A model generated the notes under the pieces. The model made no database searches. It was not told the DNA's origin and worked only from the letters and a program-made list of their open reading frames with translations. Position numbers and translations under genes: made by a program. 64,000 bases of DNA from Siniperca chuatsi (Eukaryota; Chordata; Actinopteri; Centrarchiformes; Sinipercidae): positions 15,285,167 to 15,349,166 of the forward strand of contig NC_058043.1 in NCBI RefSeq assembly GCF_020085105.1, given 5' to 3'. Position 1 is the stretch's first letter, and the number at the start of each line of letters is the position of its first letter. Below are positions 54,301 to 64,000 of the stretch, one piece after another.

Positions 54301-56926
54301 TGTTTTCCTCCTATTGTATATGTTTTATTTTCATTTCTCATTACATTGCTCTTTTTAATCTATGTAGTGCGTGTACTCTTTTTCTCTATTGACTTCTAGG
54401 CTGTTACTTTTTCTGCTAATTTCCCCACAGAAAGTGGCATATTATCTTAAAAGACACTATCGTCATTCAGGTTTCGACTTTCATGTGCAGTTCTTATGCA
54501 GAACTTTTTCACTTTATTCCAACACGTGTTTCCTCCTCAGTCACAAGCTGCTTTTATTTTCGATCAGCTTAGAACATCAACACCACATTCCCGCTCCAAA
54601 TTGACTCATCTATCCATCATATTTGCCATAAAGAGTAAGCAATAAAAACAAAAAGGGCATCCTCTCTTCTTCTGAGCACACACAGGCCATCACATGACTC
54701 TCAATCGACCTTAACACACTCTTGTATTCATAAAACTTCCTCGGTCTGACTTTTACTCTGGTGAAATTATGAGGAATTTCTTAACATCAAGCGGTGATTC
54801 CAGGTGCCAAGCGAGACCACTGTGCCCACCTGTACAATGAGGACTTGTCTAATTACTGAGCAGTTTTGTTCATGACTGCAGAGATATGGCTGTATGTATG
54901 GTTTGCATCCTTGTGGCCAAATTTGTCACAGCCAAGTTGTCTGAAGTAAATAACATGAGTCTTCTGACAAGAACTGCAGGGATGTTTAATCTATTCACTC
55001 ACTATCATAAGAAACTGATGAGCCTATTCAACTGTCCTGCTTTGTGACTAATAACCATGTTGTTAGTCTTCAGTCCAAAGTACACGCTTTTAATTGAAGA
55101 TGCCCTTATGACTGCAAACTTGTGATCCTGGGATAATAAATCCTATTCTACATCATCAAAACTCAAGCAATATGTGGGTTTTGAATGCTACAGTATAAAG
55201 TGCTTGGTAAAAATGGGACTGACAGAGATGTAAATTATGTCCACCATTTATTTGCTTTGTTTTTCAGACAATAATCACAACAATCATCCTCAAATTGAAG
55301 TTTGACTTAAACCAGAGTCATCTAACTGAAGTCTTTCTCACATCCCAGCAAAAAGATGTGCAGTATCGTACTTGTGAATAGCTTGTGGATAATAAAGGCA
55401 TCCAAAAGATACTTTCTTTCACATATGAAGATTGGAAGAAAATTTGAAGTCAGTGTATCTGTCATCAACACCGTGCCCACCTGTCCATGCTTTTATGCAA
55501 ATCAAGCTGAGATAAAGTTCAACCTCTTGGTTCAGTATCAACAATCCAGTAAAACTCAACGAGTGAATAAGAAGATGAAGACAAGCAAATGTAGTCAAAT
55601 TGATAACACTGAATGACAGAACATATGGCTTCCTGTAGCCTCACTTTATGCTTTACATTCTGTACTAATGATTACATTGAAGTAACAGACATAAACCAAA
55701 AAACTGGGAGGTCATTGGACAAACTCATCTACTGTATCCTGCTGATAAAAAACAAACTTCCCTATGATGTTTAAGTACATTTTTAACTTAGTTCACAAGG
55801 TGTGACTCTATTCCATCCACCAAACAAAGATATCTTCTCTTCTATCTTATATACTGTATCTACTCTGTGTGTGTGTGCGTGTATGAAAAAAAAAAAAAAA
55901 ATCGAGAAATGAAGCAATTGTACTTTGTAAAATAGGTTTAGATTTTTAAAAATATATTCAAATATATTAATATTTGGTTTATAAGTTAACACTTTTTTTA
56001 TACTCAGCTGTTCCAGTTTAAAATAGTAATTACTTGTACAGATTAGATTCTTTCAAGTTTTGTCACAAGTTTTTATATTCCAGAAAAGTTTTGCTCCATT
56101 ATCCAACACTCATGCATTTTTAAGGGAATATAACGGCTTAAATCTGTGACTTCAATTTAATTATCAATGTAAAAATGCTAACACAGAAACGTGTGCAGTT
56201 CAAGGCTTGTTACTGTGTCCGTCCCTGACACTGGGGAACTGCTCCAGTTCACGTTGAAACACACCACCACACACACTCGTTTCCATGGTTAAAAACCCAT
56301 CATATTGCGATTATTTTGACAGATATGTGATTCACGATTCGTGGGAATGATCTTTATGCATCACAATTTTTATTTTCACTCGATTCTCGCCAGCCAGGAA
56401 ACAAAACATCACAAAAATAAACTTGGGGGATTATTATTTCTCGGTCGCAGGCTTTTCAAGCAGTTGAAAAACACGACACTAACTGCAAGATATTAAAGTA
56501 GCAGTTAAAGTAAACTTGACTACCAACCGCTCGTAACGTTAGTGAACGTACGTGGTGATTTTATCTCAAACATAGGAGTCGATGGACTCTACAAACTGTC
56601 AGTTTATATATTGCGCTACTTTAGCACAGCCCATTCGTTATTTTTACTAGTCATTTCCCCGTAGCCGTTTACCCGTGTAGTAAAAACACAATACACACAC
56701 ACCGACAGATGAACGTTGCAGAAAACGTTTATCGCACGAGTCCACCTGCTAGCTGTCAAATTTCACTTCCGCTTACGTTACAAACACAATGCTCCACTAT
56801 CCTTCAGTCAAATAGGCGATATCGCCAAAACTCTTCATATGACTAAACTACAAACATAAACATGTAAAGGAAGCTGACAAACAACGTAACAAGTTAATTG
56901 GATACGAACCTGCCCCGTGGTGGCAT
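51313..56926 (-). CDS. Spliced upstream ORF in the h6pd 5' UTR (10 codons)
   Basis: A probable non-coding first exon on the minus strand ends at a GTTCGT donor (exon base 56910) and contains ATG at 56926-56924. Joined to the acceptor before 51337 (CATACAG|G), it reads MPPRGRSLDG and stops at 51324-51322, nine bases before the h6pd ATG. The splice is inferred from signal quality and the expected non-coding exon 1 of H6PD. A role in translational control is speculation. Confidence 0.35.
51461..51813 (+). mobile_element. Non-autonomous hAT-like MITE, family A, copy 2
   Basis: The ends TAGGGTTGCAAC and (complement) TAGAGCTGAAAA form a short inverted repeat. A perfect 8-bp target duplication, AATGTTTG, flanks it (51453-51460 and 51814-51821), the length typical of hAT transposons. 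The interior matches copy 1 at 822-1356 in reverse. It lies in h6pd intron 1. Confidence 0.88.
52329..52352 (+). repeat. (GGT)n trinucleotide repeat
   Basis: Six GGT units followed by a G run, inside h6pd intron 1. Confidence 0.85.
52545..52926 (+). mobile_element. MITE with GGTCCAGTGTGTAACATTTA-type inverted ends
   Basis: The left end 'aaaggtccagtgtgtaacat' and the right end 'aaatccaacacactgga' are inverted complements. The interior ('ctattggcagaaatggaata', 'agagggagcgggtcccc') is a phrase I recognise from a common fish element. It is non-coding and lies in h6pd intron 1. Confidence 0.75.
52927..56900. other. h6pd intron 1, remaining part
   Basis: No supported exon. A block at about 53160-53470 ('cgacagccgacattctggtg', 'cacatgcgcagtagtactcc') has locally higher CpG and may be another repeat relic. 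Otherwise AT-rich. A poly(A) run lies at about 55886-55901. Confidence 0.45.
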
Positions 56927-57000
56927 GAACGACTCGCTACCAACAGACGCTTCCTGGACCAGTCACGTGACATGCTCCTGCTGCTGATGGAGGTATGAAT
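56905..57000 (-). promoter_or_regulatory. h6pd promoter/first exon with palindromic E-box (CLEAR-like)
   Basis: On the minus strand a 10-bp perfect palindrome GTCACGTGAC (56962-56971) lies ~50 bases before the donor of the presumed first exon. This matches the CACGTG core bound by USF, MITF and TFEB-type factors, and the extended form is the CLEAR consensus. CpG content is raised over about 56500-56990. The start site and factor use are inferred. Confidence 0.5.
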
Positions 57001-58919
57001 TTGTATTCATTAGACGTATTGGTACCATAGCGTGCTTTAGAAGGATACAATTTAAAAATGAGAATAGGATTTGGTACAACACGGCAACCCGGTCTTGAAA
57101 AAGAAAAGGATTTTCGGTGTACTTTCAGCTACAGAAACTCTAGTGCAAGATCCTCATCAACCAGAATGCAGTGGGGGTCTCAGCCTTGACTGACCTAAGT
57201 GCAAGGTTATTGGAGGAGGGAATTTCACACGTCTAAAATATGTAATTGTAGGTCTTGAATATAAGTTTGTATATAAATGATTGTACAAGGTGAAATATAT
57301 AAGTAAAGACAGAAAGAACATTCTCTGGATTTCTGACCAGTGGATCTATATGACAGAGCCCAGACTGACTACAGGCCAGAAACACTACAACTTGCATCAG
57401 CTAATGAGTTCTGTAAACCAGTTTGTTCTCTTCTTGGTGGAAGAAAGTGCCGTACCATGCGGTGGAAATGAATTAAACTGTTACACTAACTTCTTTATGC
57501 GCAGAGGTTGGTCCTTTAACACATGTTGTGTTGTAAAGTAACTGTTTGTTGTCCAAAATAAGTGTAAAACTGACACAGTCTGTTTAGATTGATATTGGTA
57601 TTATATACACTGTAGATATTAGATTGATAATTAATTGATATTAGACTGGACATTGTATGGATTTAAAGGAGTGAATGGGGCCCTTTTATCTGCCTTTCTC
57701 TGTAAAGTGTTTTATACTTGCAGGCAATATCAGAGGAATTTCAAAGCAATACCACACAATTCTTTGCACTTTTCTGAATAAAAGAAACATTTACTTTAAT
57801 AATAGAAGCCAAATGTCATTTTCACATCTGAAATTCTAAGAGTTTGAGTATTAGATTTTTCAACATCTCTACAGTAGTTTGTTAGCCTACTACCTAAGCA
57901 CAGTACTTTAACAAAACAGATGACCTTTAGCACATTTAAATTAATTTTTGTCAAAATTCACAAATGTATGATGTTGATGAATAATTCACCACCTTCTACA
58001 CAAGTCTTTTGTCAGCTGTAGTTTGTGTCCCTGGCTGTTGCCTGTCACTTGGGAGGCAGCTGTAGCCTGCAATGTTTTGTCCAAACAAGAGGGACCTCTG
58101 TTGGTCTCTGTGTGGTATAGCTGCTTTCTACTATAGTCATATACTTTTCACAGTCTGAGGCTCATGCCATCATCAATCAAATGCCATCTGCTTTAAAAAA
58201 TAACAGCTGGCCTCCACAATGTCAACAAGTGGCCATAGCCTACTGACTGACTACAATTTTAAAAACAGGAATAAAAAAAATCAGAATGGCACAAACTGCT
58301 GACTTTAAGTGGATAAACATCAACTCCTGTTTGCTCTGCGTTGTTCAGCTGTCTCATGTCTCCACCCTCTGAATCCAGGTCTACCTCAAACAAAGCAGGT
58401 GCCCTTTTGGCCAAATAATGATCTGATTGTTGTTGACCACACTGCCGGTCGCCCTTTCTGGTCCTCCCTTTTCCTCCTCTGGTTGTTAAAGCGCAGACCT
58501 CGATTCCGCAACTCCACGGTCCCATCCAAGACACATAATGTAAGTTAGCAGCTGAAATTAGACAACTTAACCTTTTAGAAATGTATATACTTACAAAGCG
58601 AAAGACTACAATTTGTGAGTTACTGTACTACCATCCCAGCTGGAAGATTTTGTTTTGTTTGGAGATTCACATTTCTAAGAGAAATACAAGCATTTAGCGG
58701 CACAGCTTCCTATAAAACAATATCACCACAAGGTCCACCAGAAGCTGTTTTGGAGCTACAATCTTCCTCATCTGCTGTTTCAAGTCAAGAATGAACTTTC
58801 AATCTCAATTTTTAAGACAACATGCATGAGAAATCCTTAAAGTGCTCAGGATAAAAGGTTAAGAATGAACTTTTCATCTCAACAACGTGTTATAGGTTAA
58901 TCCCAAATTCTAACATGGG

Positions 58920-58956
<37 letters not shown>

Positions 58957-59096
58957 ATCCACACCACTACCTTACAAACAGCTGTAATGCCTGTGATCAC
59001 GCGGTAGAGCCCTCCCAAGTTGTCCGGCCACTGTGAAATGTAAACAGTAAACAGGATGGAGCATCCTGTGTGTGCGTGTGTGTATGTGTCACAGAC

Positions 59097-59131
<35 letters not shown>

Positions 59132-60410
59132 AGAGGAGGGTTTGGCTGCTAAAGAGAGAATGAGCCCATGCAGAGCGTGCTAGCCCAGCTGTCACTGCTA
59201 TAACTTCAGACTTGAGAGACCACAGGACGCAAAGCTGGAGGGCCACTGTGTGTGTTTAAGTGTGTGTGTGTGTGTGTGTGTGTGTGTTGTCGCCCCACAC
59301 CCCCAGGCATTCTCCACAGCCCCTGGCTTCCTTCCTCCCCTTTGTTAAGCCTGCGAGGCAGACTTCGTCAAGCTGAGCACACAAACAAATGCATATGAAT
59401 GTGTGCTGTCATCTTTATTAGGCCCCCTTTTCCAACACCCATTACATTTAACACGGGTCTTTACTGAAGGGGATTTCACTATAAGTCATGCCCTCGTCCC
59501 CCACTTTTACTTGCCAGACGAGGAGGATTATAGTGACCTCAGTGTGGGATAAATTGAATACACAACCCGTTACAGACTAATAAAGAGAACATAATACTGA
59601 GCAATGAACAACGGCAAATATTTAAATGACTCTTTGTGCCTTCGAGTTATTTTACGGTCGGTTATTTGATGTGTGACTTTAAAGGTAATTAGTGGTGGTT
59701 TTATATTTCAAAGATGATACAATCCAGTCTACTATCTTTCTTTGGATTCCTAGTAAAAATATCTGTCTATACCTGCAGTGTTCATTTTTTGTTCTACAGC
59801 TGCTCTTTGATGCATGAGGTCAGTGCCAAGACAGGCAGCGATGACTGATCAGGGCGAAGCCACAAATAGAATTAACCCATGTAATGTATGAGTGGTGCTC
59901 CGTGTTTTTAACCACATTCTCACATTTCTTCTCTTCGTGAGACCAAAACTTGTCGAAGCGTGTTCTTCCTTTTGTTTCTCAACGCTACGCTGCACACAAC
60001 AGAGCCCACACAGACATCAGACACCCAGCCTGAATTCCAGTTAAGAGAGGTAGTGTTTTCAGAGGTGGCATGTGGAGCTTTTAAAACGAGATGACTGAGG
60101 ACATGAAGGAAAAAAAAACAAAACAACGCACAGGCTTTTCAGCCAGACAACAGAGCACAGAATGAAGAAGCTTCCACAACATCCATCCCATTTGTGAGGA
60201 GGATGGTGGTTTAGGATTGGCTTTATTATTAGAGCACACTTTTGTTGGTAGACATTTTACAATATGTGGTCTTGTGGTTTTTAGTCAGTTTTGGTGAGGG
60301 ACTTTATGTACCTATAATGAACTTGATAAGCAGAGATTAGTGACTTTGAATCCTACTTTCTGTTGTAGTTTATTTGTGTAGAGTTTATCTTGTCACCAGA
60401 AGTACAGTAG
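57001..60410. other. Intergenic region with microsatellites
   Basis: No convincing exon. TG/CA tracts occur at about 58922-58955 (CA), 59098-59129 (TG) and 59261-59287 (TG). The open frames across this region are low complexity or lack similarity and splice context. Confidence 0.55.
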
Positions 60411-60538
60411 TGAATTGAACAATTCAATTCAATTCAATTCAATTCAATTCAATGGGGCTTTATTGGCAAGTGTAAAATAAAAACATACATAAACAGAAGA
60501 ATTGTGATATTAAAACATATCCAGATAATTAAGACAGG

Positions 60539-60606
<68 letters not shown>

Positions 60607-61262
60607 CCTGTACTTGGTTAGGATCTGTCTCTGCTTTCTATGTCTGACAGTAGAGAGATATTCTGCCAAATCATAATCTGTTTTTAGGGCCAGATAACAT
60701 TCTGATCTACTTTGGCTTTTAGTTTCTTCTTTCCAATGTTCCAGATAGGTTTCTTTACATTGCGTTATAATTTGGTTTACTCTGAGGGGTGTTTGGAAAG
60801 CAGTGTTGTTGTGAGACTGGTCAGAGTGTGTCTGAGGGGGGGCAATTATCTATTACCTATGTCATCACTAACTGACATAGGGGACTCTTTTCTGGGCTCA
60901 GCTCTTGGGTTTGGAGGGCTTTGAAATGGAGGGTGTCTAGGGGGCTGGATTTAAGGTGATTAAAAAATTTGAGGCTCTCTTTTGAATGTTATTTATTAGT
61001 AGGTATCTGCCTAATTCTGCCCTACATGCATGAGTACGTGTGTGTTTTTCTGTGTACGTGTAAAATGTATCTCCAGAATTCTGCGATTCTGTTGGATGTT
61101 TGTCCCAACAGGTATAGCTAACAATGCTGTGGTTGTTGAGCTGGGATACCTTGTGTTTTTGTCATCACATTTTATGTTATCAGATAAATTAAGATTACCC
61201 ACTCCCTTGTGAGTGGAAAATTCCTACCTCCCCATAGGATTATCTAAAAAATGCTATGTCCC
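60411..61262 (-). mobile_element. Decayed LINE 3' end with (AATTG)n tail
   Basis: On the minus strand, short segments in broken frames resemble the far C-terminal part of a fish non-LTR ORF2 (for example KQRQ-ILTKYRLS near 60640-60610). Then 'ttgccaataaagcccc' (with AATAAA) and a pentanucleotide (AATTG)n tail at 60419-60453 end the element. A run of about 21 AAT units (60540-60603) interrupts it. The coding part has several breaks. The family is uncertain. Confidence 0.6.
60540..60603 (+). repeat. (AAT)n microsatellite
   Basis: About 21 uninterrupted AAT units inside the decayed LINE region. Confidence 0.95.
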
Positions 61263-64000
61263 CCTGCAGTCTCGTTCCAGGCCTCTGAATCAGAGATTCG
61301 TTTGAGATACACGGTTATCACTGAAAAGCAATGTTTCTGTGGAAAACTCTCCATTGTTTCATTGCAAGTAGACTTTTAAATACTGTGGCAATAAAAGTTA
61401 GATGAAATGGCTAATTCCAACTCTGAGGAATTTTGCTTTATTGAAAATGCATCAAATTGTGATACACACATCATATACTGTGATCCATTTTTGAACACCT
61501 AATTTTAACAACAAAAGCAAATATGTAGGTAATGAATTAATCGGCATCAAGAATAAAAATTAAATATACACAAGCACTCTTATCAGTGGTGAAACGTAGT
61601 GGTGTACATTTACTCAAGTACTTCAGTACAGTTTTGAGGTACTTGTTCATAACTTGAGTATTTCCATTTCATGCTACTTAATGGTTCACTTTACTACATT
61701 TCAGAGAGAAATATTGCACTTTTTATTTCACTACATTTACGACAGCAATTTCTTTTCAACAGCTACAGTTACTAGTTATTTTTTTCATTTTACAAAATAT
61801 GATGCATTGTCATAGATTAAAAAGAATTAAAAGTTAAAATTAAAAGAGTTCAAATTAGCTCCACCTCGACCAACTACAACATTAACGTACAGCTTACATG
61901 TTAATGCATCAATAATAATGATTCAATAATTTAATAATGTAACACTTTCTGTATAATGAGTACTTTTACTTTTGACACTTTAAGTACATTTTGTTGCAAA
62001 TATTTCTGTACTTTTACTTAAGTGAAAATTTGAATGTAGGACTTTTACATGTAATGGAGTTTTTGGTATTGGTTATTGTGTGGTGCTGCTATTTTACTTA
62101 AGTAAATAATAATGAGTACTTCTTCCATTACTGATGGTGAAGCTCTAGTCATCAAAATGTATAAACAAAGGCGCAAATCCATCATTTCTTAACAAGGGTT
62201 TTGGGGGCCCTCACTGAGATGGTAGAATGGTGGAAAACAGTAGGTGCATTTTATGTTGGCAGTACACAAAAACTCCCCGGTGCTTTCAATAGTGTCCCAC
62301 CTCTCTGTTTGCTGATACCACAAGAAGTGTAAGGAAAGCGGGGGTGTGACGGGACCAGGGTCTGAATGACATGGTGTTGCTGCTTTGGCCGCTGTTCACT
62401 GACCCACAAAATGCAGCCCCAGCCCCCAGTGTGAAGTACTTTTTTGTATTGTCACCCTCAGAAGCCCGGGACCGGGGTGGGGTGGGGGCCCGTGTGAGGC
62501 CGCAGTCTGCTCTCCAGCAGCACGCATGCTCTGTCAGGTGAATAAAAAGAAGCCTGTATTGTAATGAAAGCATTTGCATACTTGTGTGTTAGAGAGGGTG
62601 TTAACCTTTGACACCTTCGAGAACTGGATGACAACAGAAACCACTTCTCGGAGTCTAAGCATTAACACACTCGAATATAACACCTTAGCGTACCTCAGTG
62701 AGTATCAAAACCAATAAAGAAAGGAGAGAAAGGGCTGCTTGAGTGCTTAAGATGGAAGTTTCCTTCAAGTGGCAGTTCACACTCAAAACAAAGTGCGTCG
62801 GATCATTTGAAAGTGAGGGATATCAGGATCTTAGAGCATGGTGTCAGGGCTTTGTGGGACTGAAAAGCAGATCACAATTTATTTTTTCTCAGGAGAGACA
62901 TAAAACTGATATTTGGTAACTAAAAAGAACTGATATTTGAACAGTAAGCGACAAATATTTGTGGATGGTTAAGTAGATGAAAAGAGAATTCAAACTGACT
63001 TTTTTCTGCTTAAGGAATTGTGTTAAAAATGTAACCTCTCTCACCATTTAGAGAAAAAGTTCAACTTGAAAATGTATCAGTTAATATTTAAAAAACACAA
63101 ATTAAATCTCATAATAAGAACAGACAATGTGCGTGCAAAGGCTCATCTTTGATTGCAGTGAATGATTTAATGAGAAGGTGTCAGTTTTCTTCTTCTTCTC
63201 TTCTAAAGAGTGAAAATGTCCTGTTGGAATTATACTTATCATGTTAAACTACAATTTGTGTTTGTAAGCTATTGAAGTGGTCATTTGAAGGTCGGAAAGC
63301 CATAATTCAACTCACACTTAACTTGTTAATCTATTATTTCACCAACATCTTTCACTCTGTCTGTTGTATGATTAATGTCCGTGTATGGTAACATTGGACA
63401 AGACAATGTCCGCCTCTTCACTTGATTTTTTGGTGGGTCTTTGTCAGGATGGCCGACTGTGTTTGGCTCTCAGATTGAGGGGCTCTTCTTTCCAAGTATA
63501 TGGCGCTTCACAGACAAGACTTGACTCTGAAATTCCTCCAGATAAGAGTTGCTAGGTGATGCTATTGTCAGATCTTCTTTGTGGTCACATATTCATACCC
63601 AAATTGTAAGGTTCTTTATGAGGAACGTCTCATTAGTAGTCATATATTCATACCGGACCACCCCCCCACTTGACCCCTCCTTTACCAGTCGTGGGAAAGA
63701 CAAGTCCTGGACGAGATGTGGAGGATTCAGGCAATTACTTGGAGGACGGTTGAAAAAAGATTGTCCAACTTAAACACTCTTTCATTTTGAAAGGCTACTG
63801 AAGCCCAAACATAATTTGCACTGTATCATTGACACGTATTGTTTGAAACATTTGCAACCAGCGGAAAAAATTTCAGCACAGATAAAACATCCAAGAAGGT
63901 TTCTAAATGTATATTTAAACACCAAGTGCAAGTGACTAAAATGGATTGTTTACATCCATGCTGTGGTATAGCTCTGTGTTTAATTAAATTGCCATGCCAT
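61263..64000. other. Distal intergenic region
   Basis: Apart from the family-B MITE at 61592-62140, I see no supported gene. A GC-richer patch at about 62330-62540 gives a 97-codon minus-strand frame with no recognisable similarity or splice context. The remainder is AT-rich. Confidence 0.45.
61592..62140 (+). mobile_element. MITE family B, copy 3 (full length)
   Basis: Begins 'cagtggtgaaacgtagtggt' and ends 'gagtacttcttccattactg', whose complement starts CAGTAATGGAAGAAG; the ends are imperfect inverted repeats. The interior runs through 'tactacatttcagagagaaa', 'acttttgacactttaagtac' and 'aggacttttacatgtaatgg'. It is non-coding and the most complete of the three copies. Confidence 0.8.

Noticed and set aside
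62286-62579. 97-codon minus-strand frame in the GC-rich patch
   Set aside because: No similarity, no splice signals and composition typical of chance frames in GC-rich sequence.

Overview
The window looks like nuclear DNA of a teleost fish, probably a spiny-rayed (percomorph-type) species. It has compact vertebrate genes with short GT-AG introns. It also has many CA/TG microsatellites and several small terminal-inverted-repeat elements of kinds I know from fish genomes. I rebuilt nine protein-coding genes by splicing the translations by eye. For eight of them the product is recognisable and every exon phase closes.

Layout. 2.0-10.6 kb (+): hmga2, five coding exons, with a 3' UTR carrying let-7 matches and several repeats. 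11.25-14.08 kb (-): orthologue of human C3orf18, a small single-pass membrane protein. 16.04-19.16 kb (-): calglandulin/CALML6, a four-EF-hand protein. 21.4-32.7 kb (+): gnb1, the G protein beta-1 subunit, with a non-coding first exon and a spliced upstream ORF. 34.4-38.4 kb (+): tardbp (TDP-43). 39.6-42.75 kb (-): cenps (CENP-S/MHF1). 42.97-43.75 kb (-): a LINE 3' fragment. 43.92-44.99 kb (-): rbp7-type cellular retinol-binding protein. 45.5-46.8 kb (+): a six-exon gene for a small four-helix membrane protein that I do not recognise. 46.9-57.0 kb (-): h6pd, the ER hexose-6-phosphate dehydrogenase/6-phosphogluconolactonase, with a long first intron. 57-64 kb: no convincing gene, only microsatellites, a decayed LINE and a MITE.

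Context. gnb1-calml6 and tardbp-cenps-rbp7-h6pd are all genes of human chromosome 1p36, here packed into about 40 kb. hmga2 beside C3orf18 recalls HMGA1 beside SMIM29 (a C3orf18 paralogue) on human 6p21, so this may be an old paralogous pair. The genes share no single pathway: chromatin (hmga2, cenps), RNA processing (tardbp), G-protein and calcium signalling (gnb1, calglandulin), retinoid transport (rbp7) and ER NADPH supply (h6pd).

The observations most worth a second look are: a partial copy of the hmga2 last exon, with its let-7 match, inside intron 4; a 28-codon spliced uORF ending one base before the gnb1 start; a near-consensus splice donor overlapping the tardbp stop codon; the unrecognised membrane-protein gene head-to-head with rbp7; and a palindromic CACGTG element plus a spliced uORF at the h6pd promoter. 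I found no CRISPR array, tRNA, rRNA or convincing new multi-gene system. All calls come from reading the sequence; no alignment or database search was run.
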